A DNA stretch of 64,000 nt from Butyricimonas virosa (GCF_025148635.1 NZ_CP102269.1:2852001-2916000), one strand, 5' to 3'. Shown: positions 8,877-16,468, counted from the stretch's first letter. Notes: a model not told the origin generated them from the sequence alone. Made by a program: numbers and translations.

Positions 8877-8986
8877 ACGTTTGTATCTGTTCGTTGAGGG
8901 GGTAATATCTTTTCGTTATCCCTCTGTTCCCTATATCGGAGGAATAATGAGAGTATAACGACGAGATAACGAACGGATGTAAGCGT
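8877..8986 (+). ncRNA. Candidate structured RNA or MITE-like element
   Basis: Positions 8877-8896 pair with 8967-8986 in a continuous 20-bp helix: 15 Watson-Crick pairs and five G-U pairs when the plus strand is transcribed. Two mutually exclusive inner hairpins are visible: 8896-8905 with 8916-8924 (GAGGG/CCCTC), and 8914-8919 with 8955-8960 (CGTTAT/ATAACG) enclosing TTCC/GGAA at 8927-8930 and 8941-8944. It lies in the 198-bp gap between the DUF3352-like and esterase genes. It could be a leader of the esterase mRNA, an independent small RNA or a small non-autonomous mobile element; no promoter or terminator was found to decide. Confidence 0.45.
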
Positions 8987-9033
8987 ATCTATTTAGAGAA
9001 CAAAGTGTTGAATATAATAAGTATTGAATAAAA

Positions 9034-10236
9034 ATGATAAAAATCAGATTGTTAGTACTTTGCGTGCTTGTGAGTACAGGGGTATTTGCCCAGAATGTGG
9101 GAAAATTAAAAAATTACTTGAAGGAGAATGTATTGGGAAATGTGGCAGATCAAGGGTTTGCCGACAAAAAACTGACAGAGAAGGGAGCGATTGAGGCGGA
9201 ACAGGTTTTGCTTGAGGCGTGGAAGAAGGAGGTGAAGAGGAAATATCATCGTTTTTGGGTGTTGAAGAATTTTTCCAGGGACGGATTGCAGATGAAGTTC
9301 GATTACCGGGTATTTGGTGAACGTCCGGAAGATGGAAGGAGTTTGTTTATTTCTATGCATGGAGGGGGGAATGCACCGGAAGCGTTGAACACGCAGCAAT
9401 GGAAGAATCAGATTCGTTTGTATGAACCCCGGGAGGGTGTTTACGTGGCCCCAAGGGCTCCCTGGGATGATTGGAATATGTGGTTTAAACCAGGATTGGA
9501 CGAGTTTTTTGAAGCCTTGATTCAGACGGCAGTCGTGGAGATGGAGGTTAATCCCGATAAGGTATATTTGTTGGGGTATTCAGCCGGTGGTGATGGGGTA
9601 TGGAGGATGGCTCCCCGTATGGCCGATCGTTGGGCGGCGGCTTCCATGATGGCCGGGCATCCGGGAGAAGTGTCGCAAGTGAATTTGCGTAACGTGCCTT
9701 TCATGATCTGGATGGGGGAGTATGATGGAGCTTACGATCGGAATAAGTTGGCTGTAGAGAAAGGGCGAGTGATGGATTCTTTGCAACAGGCAGAACCGGA
9801 GGGGTATATACATGAAACACATATCGTGAAAGGAAAGGGGCATTGGATGGATCGGGCGGATACTGCGGCAATCGCGTGGATGACAAAATATAAGCGAAAT
9901 GCTTTGCCGAAAAAGATTGTTTGGCGTCAGGAGGAAGTTATGCGTCCTTTCATGTACTGGTTGGGAGTTGACCTTGAAACAGCTCGTCCGGGTATGGCAG
10001 TGGTGGCAGAGCTTTCCGGTAATGAGATTAAAATAGAAGCGTGTGATTATCCGAAATTGAGAATTTATCTAAATGATCGGATGGTGGATATGGATAAACC
10101 TGTTAAGGTGACTTATAAAGGGAAGGTTTTATTTGAAAAGAAGCTGGCGAGAACGGCGAAATGTATGGCACGAACTTTATGTGAACGAGGCGACAGTGAA
10201 TTGGTGTTTAGTGGATATGTGGAGGTCGAAATATAA
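9034..10236 (+). CDS. Secreted alpha/beta-hydrolase, esterase/depolymerase-like
   Basis: The 400-residue product begins with a signal peptide (MIKIRLLVLCVLVSTGVFAQ, cleavage likely after residue 18-20). It has an alpha/beta-hydrolase core: oxyanion-hole motif HGGG at 109-112, nucleophile elbow GYSAGGDG with S183, an Asp-containing MGEYDGAYD near 230, and a likely catalytic histidine in GKGHWMD near 270. The arrangement resembles polyhydroxybutyrate-depolymerase/feruloyl-esterase-like proteins of the PHB depolymerase superfamily. About 100 residues at the C-terminus form an extra beta-rich region. It is expected to hydrolyse ester bonds in the periplasm or outside the cell; the substrate is unknown. 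The gene appears to stand alone and ends at a strong hairpin shared with the convergent synthase gene. Confidence 0.82.
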   Translation: MIKIRLLVLCVLVSTGVFAQNVGKLKNYLKENVLGNVADQGFADKKLTEKGAIEAEQVLLEAWKKEVKRKYHRFWVLKNFSRDGLQMKFDYRVFGERPEDGRSLFISMHGGGNAPEALNTQQWKNQIRLYEPREGVYVAPRAPWDDWNMWFKPGLDEFFEALIQTAVVEMEVNPDKVYLLGYSAGGDGVWRMAPRMADRWAAASMMAGHPGEVSQVNLRNVPFMIWMGEYDGAYDRNKLAVEKGRVMDSLQQAEPEGYIHETHIVKGKGHWMDRADTAAIAWMTKYKRNALPKKIVWRQEEVMRPFMYWLGVDLETARPGMAVVAELSGNEIKIEACDYPKLRIYLNDRMVDMDKPVKVTYKGKVLFEKKLARTAKCMARTLCERGDSELVFSGYVEVEI

Positions 10237-10260
10237 CTTTTGGTAAAAGGTTTCCTTAAT

Positions 10261-10300
10261 ATCAGCCCCGAAAGTTCAATATCTGACTTTCGGGGCTGAT
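10261..10300. terminator. Perfect hairpin between convergent genes
   Basis: A perfect 15-bp stem (ATCAGCCCCGAAAGT at 10261-10275 with its complement at 10286-10300) and a 10-nt loop lie between the two convergent stop codons. There is only a weak U-tract on either side, so it is a terminator by position and strength rather than a textbook one. Confidence 0.7.
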
Positions 10301-10325
10301 TGATATTTATGAGCTTCTTGGTAAA

Positions 10326-11576
10326 TTAAAGAGCGTTGGCATCAACAACCACGTCTTTATTGTATTCTCCGTTAGCTAATTTTTGAGCAACGTTTTTGAA
10401 TGCTTTTACCGTGTACTCCACGTCTTCTAAGGTATGCATAGCAGTCGGGATCAAGCGGAGTAATAACTGGCCTTTCGGAATAACGGGGTAAACCACGATA
10501 GAACAGAACAGGTTATAGTTCTCTCTTAAATCCATGGCTACTTGGGTTCCTTCTGCCACGCTACCAGATAGGTAAACGGGAGTTACAGGAGAATTGGTTC
10601 TTCCAATATTCAGACCGTCAGCTTTTAATCCGGCTTGTAAAGCACGAACAATAGTCCATAATCTCTCACGTAATTCCGGTTTGGTTCTCAATAATTCCAA
10701 ACGTTTGATCGCACCTTCAACCATAGGCATGGGGAGTGATTTTGCGAAAGTCTGAGAACGCATATTATATCTCAAATACATGCAAATATCTTCATCACAA
10801 GCGATAAATGCTCCGATTCCGGCCATTGCTTTCGCGAAAGTGGCAAAGTAAAGGTCAATACCGTCCATTACTCCGAAATGGTCACCTGTTCCGGCTCCAT
10901 GAGGTCCCATGGTTCCGAATCCGTGTGCATCATCCACGAGCAAGCGGAAGTTAAAGTCCTTTTTCATGGCAACAATTTCGTCTAATTTTCCGAGGTCACC
11001 AGCCATCCCGAACAGACCTTCCGTAATAACTAGAATACCACCACCGGTGTTTTCCACCCATTTGGTCGCTCTTTCCAGTTGTTTACGCAGGCTTTCCATG
11101 TCATTGTGCTGGTACACGTATCTTTTTGCGGGAGACAAACGAAGACCGTCCATGATACAAGCATGGTCTTCAGCATCGTACACGATACAATCATGACGGC
11201 TGGTCATGGCATCAATAATGGAAACCATTCCCTGGTAGCCGAAGTTTAATAAGAAAGCGTCCGGTTTTCCCACAAATTCTGCCAGTTGAGATTCCAAGTA
11301 CTCGTGACGAGAAGTTTGCCCACTCATCATACGTGCCCCCATCGGGTAAGCCATACCGTATTTTGCAGCGGCCTCAGCGTCAGCTTTACGTACTTCCGGG
11401 TCGTTTGCAAGACCGATATAATTATTTAAACTCCAGTTTAAAACTTCCTTACCACGGAATTTCATGCGGGGACCAATTTCGCCCTCTAATTTCGGGAAAG
11501 AGAAATAGCCATGAGCTTGTTTGGCATATTGACCAATGTTTCCCTTCTGTTGTCTTACTCTTTCAAAAATGTCCAC
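10326..11576 (-). CDS. Alpha-oxoamine synthase: serine palmitoyltransferase / cysteate acyltransferase type
   Basis: This is a 416-residue PLP enzyme of the alpha-oxoamine synthase family (KBL, BioF, SPT and relatives). The PLP-lysine is K249 in FATFAKAMAG. DDAHGFG (215-221) supplies the PLP-binding Asp and His, and H138 in DAEDHAC should stack on the cofactor ring. The overall pattern (WSLNNYIGLANDP, YPMGARMMSG, SIVVYPVIPKG near the end) matches the bacteroidetal subgroup that contains sphingolipid serine palmitoyltransferases and the cysteate acyltransferases of capnine/sulfonolipid synthesis. It therefore probably condenses a fatty acyl thioester with serine or cysteate in the first step of long-chain base synthesis. 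The amino-acid substrate cannot be fixed from sequence alone; 2-amino-3-ketobutyrate CoA ligase is less likely. It is monocistronic, with a -7 element at 11626-11633. Confidence 0.82.
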   Translation of the reverse strand: MDIFERVRQQKGNIGQYAKQAHGYFSFPKLEGEIGPRMKFRGKEVLNWSLNNYIGLANDPEVRKADAEAAAKYGMAYPMGARMMSGQTSRHEYLESQLAEFVGKPDAFLLNFGYQGMVSIIDAMTSRHDCIVYDAEDHACIMDGLRLSPAKRYVYQHNDMESLRKQLERATKWVENTGGGILVITEGLFGMAGDLGKLDEIVAMKKDFNFRLLVDDAHGFGTMGPHGAGTGDHFGVMDGIDLYFATFAKAMAGIGAFIACDEDICMYLRYNMRSQTFAKSLPMPMVEGAIKRLELLRTKPELRERLWTIVRALQAGLKADGLNIGRTNSPVTPVYLSGSVAEGTQVAMDLRENYNLFCSIVVYPVIPKGQLLLRLIPTAMHTLEDVEYTVKAFKNVAQKLANGEYNKDVVVDANAL

Positions 11577-11625
11577 TTCGATAAATATTTTGAAATTCTT
11601 AATCTTATTATTTACAATGTGGAAA

Positions 11626-11654
11626 CAAAGGTAACTAAAAAAATGTATTCCAAA
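11626..11654 (-). promoter_or_regulatory. Promoter of the alpha-oxoamine synthase gene
   Basis: On the minus strand TACCTTTG (11633-11626) fits TAnnTTTG, and TTTG (11654-11651) lies 17 bp upstream, slightly closer than usual. The start codon is 50 nt downstream. Confidence 0.55.
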
Positions 11655-11736
11655 TGAGTTCTTTTGAAAAGTTGCAGTTTCGGGAGTGGAAATACGTTTA
11701 AATACTTAGTTGCTTTTTTGTCCTGGTGGAAAAAGT

Positions 11737-11841
11737 TACAAGTTTATAGGTTACAAATTGCAGGTTATAAACTCGCCAAGTCAGTTGCTTGGGCGCTTTT
11801 AATTTAAAATCTAAAATCGTCAATCATAAGTCGTAAATTAT
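11737..11841. repeat. Dispersed intergenic element, copy at 11.8 kb
   Basis: It contains ACAAGTTTATAGGTTACAAATT-type words (11737-11765), a GC-rich imperfect hairpin CGCCAAG...CTTGGGCG (11774-11795), then AATTTAAAATCTAAAAT (11802-11818) and AATCATAAGTCGTAAAT (11822-11838). The bamD promoter begins immediately after it. Confidence 0.6.
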
Positions 11842-11872
11842 TTTGTGGATTGATATTTATAATTTATCTTTG
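11842..11872 (+). promoter_or_regulatory. bamD promoter
   Basis: TTTG at 11842-11845 and TATCTTTG at 11865-11872 are 19 bp apart, a full match to the Bacteroidota -33/-7 consensus. The expected transcript start near 11879 rules out the upstream in-frame start codons at 11850 and 11877. Confidence 0.75.
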
Positions 11873-11894
11873 CGTGATGCAAAAAAGGCACTTT

Positions 11895-12704
11895 ATGATG
11901 AAGAATTTTATAGGATTTCTGCTCGTAATAATTTTGATGAGTTCATGTAGTGAGTATCAGAAACTCTTGAAAAGTGGTGATTCTCAAGCCATGTATAAGA
12001 AAGCGGTAGAGTATTATAATAATGGAGATTACACGAAAGCTTCCAATTTGTTTGATGGGATTCGGATGGTTTTTCAAGGAACATCCAAGGCTCAGAGTGT
12101 AGCTTATTACCGGGCTTTCTGTAGTTATAACCAGAAAGATTATGAAGTTGCAGCGGAATTATTCAAACAATTCGTTTCGATTTATCCGGAAAGTTCTTAC
12201 GTGGAAGAATGTTTGTACATGATCGGGTATTGTAATTTCTTGGCTTCTCCGAAAGCACGATTGGATCAAACGGTAACCGAGAAGGCGATGGAAAGTTTTC
12301 AACTTTATTTGAGTCGTTACCCGAATTCTTCTCGCAAAGAGCAAATTAATGAATACATGGACGAGATGCGGGACAAGTTATCTTACAAGGATTACTTGAG
12401 TGCAAGAAATTACTATTTGAGAGAAAAATATAAATCGGCTGTAGTGAGTCTTGAGAATTGTTTAAAGGATTACCCGGGATCTAAATATCGGGAAGAAATC
12501 ATGTATATGTTGTTCAATTCCAAGTACGAGATGGCTGTAAATAGTGTTGAAGATAAACAATACGAACGTTATAATGCGGCTAAAGAGGAGTATTATTATT
12601 TCCTTGATGAATACCCGGAAAGTCGTTATGCCAAGGAAATGGCTCGAAAATATGAAATCATCAACGAGTTCTTGAAACCGTATGATGTTGATGAAGAAGA
12701 ATAA
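11895..12704 (+). CDS. bamD: Outer-membrane assembly lipoprotein BamD
   Basis: BamD is a periplasmic lipoprotein that, with BamA, inserts beta-barrel proteins into the outer membrane. The product starts MMKNFIGFLLVIILMSSC, with a lipobox ending at C18, followed by helical TPR units (AMYKKAVEYYNNGDYTKASN, VAELFKQFVSIYP, YLSRYPNSSRKEQINEYMDE, EEYYYFLDEYPESRYAKEMA). The length, about 268 residues, is typical. The frame is open from 11850, but the promoter position and AAGG six bases before 11895 favour the ATG at 11895 (or the adjacent ATG at 11898). rpoZ begins 31 bp after the stop and is probably co-transcribed. Confidence 0.92.
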   Translation: MMKNFIGFLLVIILMSSCSEYQKLLKSGDSQAMYKKAVEYYNNGDYTKASNLFDGIRMVFQGTSKAQSVAYYRAFCSYNQKDYEVAAELFKQFVSIYPESSYVEECLYMIGYCNFLASPKARLDQTVTEKAMESFQLYLSRYPNSSRKEQINEYMDEMRDKLSYKDYLSARNYYLREKYKSAVVSLENCLKDYPGSKYREEIMYMLFNSKYEMAVNSVEDKQYERYNAAKEEYYYFLDEYPESRYAKEMARKYEIINEFLKPYDVDEEE

Positions 12705-12735
12705 TCAGATAAAACAAATAATATTCAAATTAACC

Positions 12736-13089
12736 ATGGTAGATTTTAAGAAAGTTAAAGCGCCGAATAATACTATTACCCGGAATCCGGCATCATTGGC
12801 CAGTAAAGCGGATAACATCTACGAGGCAGTAGCCGTGATCGGTAAAAGGGCTAATCAGATTTCGGTTGAAATGAAAGAGGAGTTAAGTAGGAAACTTCAA
12901 GAGTTTGCCTCTTATGCGGATAATTTGGAAGAGATATTTGAAAATCGGGAACAGATCGAGATTTCCAAGTATTACGAGCGTTTGCCGAAACCCGTGTTGA
13001 TTGCTACCCAGGAATTTGAGGACGGGGACATTTATTTCCGTGTTTCCTCGAAAGAGAAAGGTGATGCAAATAATGCAGACGAGGAATAG
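12736..13089 (+). CDS. rpoZ: RNA polymerase omega-type subunit
   Basis: The 117-residue product starts MVDFKKVKAPNNTITRNPA and matches the bacteroidetal RpoZ/RpoK-like omega subunit. It has the segment ADNIYEAVAVIGKRANQIS, which wraps the beta-prime C-terminus in omega proteins, then an acidic helical tail ending in DEE. Omega assists RNA polymerase assembly and stability. The frame is open from 12682, inside bamD, but the conserved start is the ATG at 12736. It lies between bamD and coaBC, an arrangement seen in many Bacteroidota, and ends 26 bp before a good intrinsic terminator. Confidence 0.9.
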   Translation: MVDFKKVKAPNNTITRNPASLASKADNIYEAVAVIGKRANQISVEMKEELSRKLQEFASYADNLEEIFENREQIEISKYYERLPKPVLIATQEFEDGDIYFRVSSKEKGDANNADEE

Positions 13090-13114
13090 CCCCTGTCTTT
13101 AAGGAAAAGAATAT

Positions 13115-13147
13115 ACCTGAGAGTGTTATACTTTCAGGTTTTTTATT
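13115..13147 (+). terminator. Terminator after bamD-rpoZ
   Basis: A 10-bp stem (ACCTGAGAGT at 13115-13124 with ACTTTCAGGT at 13130-13139, one G-U pair), loop GTTAT, then a T-rich tract. Confidence 0.85.
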
Positions 13148-13225
13148 TTAAATTTGCCAAGCAAGTTCATCTTTCTTTGGTATTTGAATTCGAGGAACGT
13201 GAATTTATAACGTTATAAATAAGTG

Positions 13226-14422
13226 ATGTTAAAAGGAAAACATATTATATTGGGAGTGACGGGCAGTATTGCCGCATACAAGGCCGCAACATTAACTCGT
13301 CTGCTTGTGAAAGAAGGGGCGAACGTGAAAGTGGTTATGACCCCCTTGGCGAAAGAGTTTATTACTCCCTTGACAATGGCGACTCTTTCCAAGAGTCCGA
13401 TTATGGTCGATTTTTATAACCCGGAAAATGGGGATTGGAACTCTCATGTTGATTTGGGGTTGTGGGCTGATTTGTATCTGATAGCTCCGGCCTCCGCGAA
13501 TACGATTGGAAAGATGGCAGGAGGTATAGCAGATAATCTTTTGCTGACGACATATTTGTCTGCCAAATGTCCGGTGATGGTTGCTCCGGCAATGGATTTG
13601 GATATGTATAAACATCCGGCAACGCAACGAAATTTGAAGGTATTGCAATCTTTTGGCAATATTATTATCGAACCGGAGAGTGGGGAACTGGCTAGTGGCT
13701 TGATTGGGAAAGGACGAATGGAGGAACCGGAAAGGATAGTTGCTTTTATTGCTGATTATTTTGCTCGACAGGAGGATTTCAAAGGTAAAAAAGTGGTGGT
13801 AACAGCAGGACCTACTTACGAGAAAATAGATCCTGTACGTTTTATCGGGAATTATTCTTCCGGGAAAATGGGATTGGCTATTGCGGAGGAATTTGCAGGA
13901 CGGGGGGCAGAAGTGGTGCTTGTGTGTGGTCCTGTAAATCTGAAAACGAGTCACCCTGCGATTCGTCGAGTGGACGTGGAGTCTGCTGCTCAGATGTACG
14001 AAGTAACATCAAAAGAGTTTGTTAACAGTGATGTTGCGGTTTTGAGTGCTGCTGTGGCTGATTTTACCCCGAAGGAAAAAGCTGATCACAAAATTAAACG
14101 GGGTAAGGATGATCTGTTGCTGGAATTGTTACCGACAAAAGATATTGCTGCTGAATTAGGAAGAATAAAAACTGCGTCACAATTATTAGTTGGGTTTGCC
14201 TTGGAAACGAATGATGAAGAGGTGAATGCTCTTTCTAAGATGCAGCGAAAGAATTTGGATATGATCGTCTTGAATAGTTTGAATGATAAAGGTGCGGGTT
14301 TTAGTGTAGATACGAACAAGGTGACAATTCTGGATAAAGCGGGGAATAAGACTGTCTATGAGTTGAAGACAAAGGTGGAGGTTGCTAAAGATATCGTAGA
14401 TCAGATTGCTTCCCGGTTGTAG
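13226..14422 (+). CDS. coaBC: Bifunctional CoaBC (phosphopantothenoylcysteine synthetase/decarboxylase)
   Basis: This enzyme carries out two steps of coenzyme A synthesis in the cytoplasm: the CoaB domain joins 4'-phosphopantothenate and cysteine, and the CoaC flavoprotein decarboxylates the product. The CoaC half has GVTGSIAAYKA (10-20), the catalytic histidine H74 in SHVDLG, PASANTIGKMAGG (88-100) and the substrate-clamp motif PAMDLDMY (121-128). The CoaB half starts near 185 with KKVVVTAGPTYEKIDPVRFIGN and includes AAVADFTP and the KIKRGKDDLLLELLPTKDI block. The 398-residue length is normal. An upstream GTG at 13223 directly precedes the chosen ATG. A terminator separates it from rpoZ, so it has its own promoter or depends on read-through. 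Confidence 0.95.
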   Translation: MLKGKHIILGVTGSIAAYKAATLTRLLVKEGANVKVVMTPLAKEFITPLTMATLSKSPIMVDFYNPENGDWNSHVDLGLWADLYLIAPASANTIGKMAGGIADNLLLTTYLSAKCPVMVAPAMDLDMYKHPATQRNLKVLQSFGNIIIEPESGELASGLIGKGRMEEPERIVAFIADYFARQEDFKGKKVVVTAGPTYEKIDPVRFIGNYSSGKMGLAIAEEFAGRGAEVVLVCGPVNLKTSHPAIRRVDVESAAQMYEVTSKEFVNSDVAVLSAAVADFTPKEKADHKIKRGKDDLLLELLPTKDIAAELGRIKTASQLLVGFALETNDEEVNALSKMQRKNLDMIVLNSLNDKGAGFSVDTNKVTILDKAGNKTVYELKTKVEVAKDIVDQIASRL

Positions 14423-14528
14423 TTTATACATGGGATTTTTGGGGTGAATTTTTTTTCTTGTAACAGGTTCGTTTGCAGAAATTCTCGTTTTTGTGAGAAA
14501 TATTTTGGAAAATAAATTGGAAAATCGT

Positions 14529-14559
14529 TTTGTTCGGATGGAAATTATGCATAATTTTG
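14529..14559 (+). promoter_or_regulatory. pyrB leader promoter
   Basis: TTTG at 14529-14532 and TAATTTTG at 14552-14559, 19 bp apart, fit the Bacteroidota consensus fully. Transcription should start near 14563-14567, only a few bases before the leader ATG at 14569, so the leader ORF would be almost leaderless. Confidence 0.78.
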
Positions 14560-14568
14560 TATTCCGAT

Positions 14569-14682
14569 ATGAAGATAGAACATCAAAATATTCGGCGAAG
14601 ATTGTTTTTATGCCTGCAGTTTAGGCAGAGACATAATCGTTGTTTTAACAAGATACAGAAAACCAACATTGTCGTTAGTTGA
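14569..14682 (+). CDS. Predicted pyrBI leader peptide (37 codons)
   Basis: An ATG at 14569 opens 37 codons ending in TGA at 14680-14682. The peptide begins MKIEHQNIRRRLFLCLQ, is strongly basic and ends TNIVVS. Its stop codon lies at the junction of the loop and 3' arm of the terminator hairpin 14661-14700, so a ribosome close behind RNA polymerase would cover the 5' arm and prevent termination. Within the ORF a T-rich run (TTGTTTTTATG) precedes a small hairpin (TGCCT/AGGCA, about 14610-14625) and another T-rich stretch, both possible UTP-sensitive pause sites. This parallels the enterobacterial pyrBI attenuator, but the sequence is unrelated. Expression is not shown; the call rests on position. 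Confidence 0.6.
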   Translation: MKIEHQNIRRRLFLCLQFRQRHNRCFNKIQKTNIVVS

Positions 14683-14700
14683 CATTGTTGGTTTTTTTTT
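14661..14700 (+). terminator. Attenuator terminator before pyrB
   Basis: Positions 14661-14673 pair with 14681-14693 (12 of 13 pairs), followed by an unbroken T run to 14700. It lies 43 bp upstream of the pyrB ATG and downstream of the promoter at 14529-14559, so it must be read through for pyrBI expression. A partial alternative pairing of GTTGTTTT (14639-14646) with AAAACCAAC (14659-14667) could act as an anti-terminator. Confidence 0.82.
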
Positions 14701-14743
14701 ATATGGGAGAGTATGAACATAAACACTTTTAATATATAAAATT

Positions 14744-15655
14744 ATGAATAAACGTAGCTTAGTATCCATTACCGACTACTCGAAAGAGGACATTTTGGAA
14801 GTATTGAAAATAGCTTCTGAATTTGAGAAAAAACCCAATCGTAATTTATTAGAGGGTAAGGTGGTTGCTTCCCTGTTTTTCGAGCCATCTACTCGTACGC
14901 GTTTGAGTTTCGAAACAGCTATTAGTAGAATGGGAGGTCGTATTGTCGGATTTTCCGATGCTTCATCCTCTAGTACGACAAAAGGGGAATCATTGAAAGA
15001 TACGACCAAGATGGTGGATAACTACTGCGACTTGATTGTGATGCGTCATCCTTTGGAGGGGGCGGCTCGTTTTGCCAGTGAGGTGGCTGATGTGCCGGTA
15101 ATTAATGCTGGTGACGGTGCTAATCAACATCCGACTCAAACCATGTTGGATTTATATTCTATCTATAAAACGCAGGGAACCCTTGAAAATTTGAATATTT
15201 TCATGGTCGGTGATTTGAAATACGGAAGAACGGTTCATTCTTTATTACAGGCCATGAGTCATTTTAACCCGATCTTCCACTTTATTTCTCCGAAAGAATT
15301 GGAAATGCCGAAAGCCTATAAGTTGTTCTTGGATGACTTGCATATCCCTTATTACGAGCATACTGAGCTGGATGATGTGATCAATGATGCGGATATTCTT
15401 TATATGACACGTGTACAACGTGAACGTTTTGCAGATCCATTAGAGTACGAGAAAGTGAAGAATGTTTATATCTTGAAAAATTCCATGCTAGCAGGAACAA
15501 AAGATAACATGAGGATTCTTCACCCGCTACCTCGTGTGAATGAGATCAGCGAAGATGTGGACGATAACAAGAAAGCATATTACTTCCAGCAAGCCTTGAA
15601 CGGGGTATACACTCGTCAAGCAATTATTTTCAAAGCATTAGATTTAAAATGGTAA
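14744..15655 (+). CDS. pyrB: Aspartate carbamoyltransferase catalytic subunit
   Basis: PyrB condenses carbamoyl phosphate with aspartate to give carbamoyl aspartate, the committed step of pyrimidine synthesis. The 303-residue protein has the carbamoyl-phosphate motif FEPSTRTRLSFE (about 47-58), the GESLKDT loop carrying the conserved lysine, GDGANQHPTQTMLD, MVGDLKYGRTVHSL and the aspartate-binding HPLPRVNEI near 265. It is followed 17 bp later by pyrI, so the enzyme should be the allosteric dodecamer. Expression is probably controlled by the upstream leader ORF and terminator. The start is the ATG at 14744. Confidence 0.97.
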   Translation: MNKRSLVSITDYSKEDILEVLKIASEFEKKPNRNLLEGKVVASLFFEPSTRTRLSFETAISRMGGRIVGFSDASSSSTTKGESLKDTTKMVDNYCDLIVMRHPLEGAARFASEVADVPVINAGDGANQHPTQTMLDLYSIYKTQGTLENLNIFMVGDLKYGRTVHSLLQAMSHFNPIFHFISPKELEMPKAYKLFLDDLHIPYYEHTELDDVINDADILYMTRVQRERFADPLEYEKVKNVYILKNSMLAGTKDNMRILHPLPRVNEISEDVDDNKKAYYFQQALNGVYTRQAIIFKALDLKW

Positions 15656-15672
15656 TTAAAGGATAAAAAGAT

Positions 15673-16131
15673 ATGGCAGCAAAGAAAGAATTACAGGTTA
15701 GTGCCGTGGAAAATGGAACGGTAATAGATCATATTCCTGCAGAGAAATTGTTTGACGTGATTAACGTGTTAGGGATTCAAAATCTGGAAAATACAGTCAC
15801 TTTTGGTTATAACCTAATTAGTAGTAAATTAGGTAAGAAGGGAATTATCAAGATTTGGAATAAATTCTTAAAAGATGACGAGATTAACAAGTTGGCTTTG
15901 GTTGCCCCGACAGCAAAAATCAATATAATAAAAGATTTCGAAGTTGCGGAGAAAAAAGCAGTTATGGTGCCGGAACGAGTGGAGGGAATTGCTAAATGTG
16001 TGAACCCGAAATGTATTACTAACAACCAGAATGTTCGTACGAAATTTGATGTTGTCGGGAGTTCGCCTATCGTGTTGAAATGTCACTATTGTGAGAAATT
16101 AACGGATCAAGAACACATTGTAATCATTTAA
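15673..16131 (+). CDS. pyrI: Aspartate carbamoyltransferase regulatory subunit
   Basis: PyrI binds CTP, UTP and ATP and transmits feedback control to PyrB. The 152-residue product has the nucleotide-binding N-terminal domain (AVENGTVIDHIPAEKLFDVI, GKKGIIKI) and a C-terminal zinc domain with four cysteines, C109, C114, C137 and C140, in the usual CX4C...CX2C arrangement that contacts PyrB. Length and order after pyrB are standard. Its transcript ends at the bidirectional hairpin shared with the convergent HU-like gene. Confidence 0.97.
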   Translation: MAAKKELQVSAVENGTVIDHIPAEKLFDVINVLGIQNLENTVTFGYNLISSKLGKKGIIKIWNKFLKDDEINKLALVAPTAKINIIKDFEVAEKKAVMVPERVEGIAKCVNPKCITNNQNVRTKFDVVGSSPIVLKCHYCEKLTDQEHIVII

Positions 16132-16149
16132 TGATATAAAGCTATCAAA

Positions 16150-16180
16150 AAATAGAGATACATGTGTATCTCTATTTTTT
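16150..16180. terminator. Bidirectional terminator of pyrBI and the HU-like gene
   Basis: A perfect 11-bp stem AATAGAGATAC (16151-16161) with its complement (16166-16176), loop ATGT, T run on the plus side and A run on the other. The last HU-like codons and stop (16172-16174) lie inside it. Confidence 0.88.
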
Positions 16181-16468
16181 TGCTTCTAAACTTCTTGCTT
16201 TTTGTTTGTTCTTTAACGATTTACTAGTTATAAACTTGATGTAATCGTAAGAGGAATATTTTTCCACTTTTTTGGTGATCAAATTGAACCTTTCTCTTGT
16301 TTTTTGTTGCTTTACGGCTAAAGTTCCAAAGTCTTGAATCGTAACTTTTTCACCTGCTTCAAGAGATTCCAGTATACAACTGATAAAGGTGTTAATGATT
16401 AATGCTGAAGTTGCTTGGGTGTGTCCACTTCTTTCTGCTACTTTTTTAGTGAGTTCTCTTTTGTTCAT
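16172..16468 (-). CDS. HU/IHF-like DNA-binding protein
   Basis: This 98-residue protein has the bacterial histone-like fold: MNKRELTKKVAERSGHTQATSALIIN helices, then a beta-arm region with GEKVTIQDFGTLAVKQQKTRERFN, and a lysine-rich tail (KSLKNKQKARSLEAKK). HU/IHF proteins bend DNA and help recombinases and regulators assemble. ATG at 16468 is chosen over an upstream ATG two codons earlier because the family begins MNK. It is divergent from the serine invertase, with an inverted-repeat-bounded segment between them. No TAnnTTTG facing this gene is found between 16469 and 16690 in the sequenced orientation, so it may be silent unless that segment flips. A supporting role in inversion is inference. 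Confidence 0.85.
   Translation of the reverse strand: MNKRELTKKVAERSGHTQATSALIINTFISCILESLEAGEKVTIQDFGTLAVKQQKTRERFNLITKKVEKYSSYDYIKFITSKSLKNKQKARSLEAKK

Noticed and set aside
13292..13954. 220-codon antisense ORF opposite coaBC
   Set aside because: It lies wholly inside a well-supported gene and encodes a basic, low-complexity product typical of a frame shadow.
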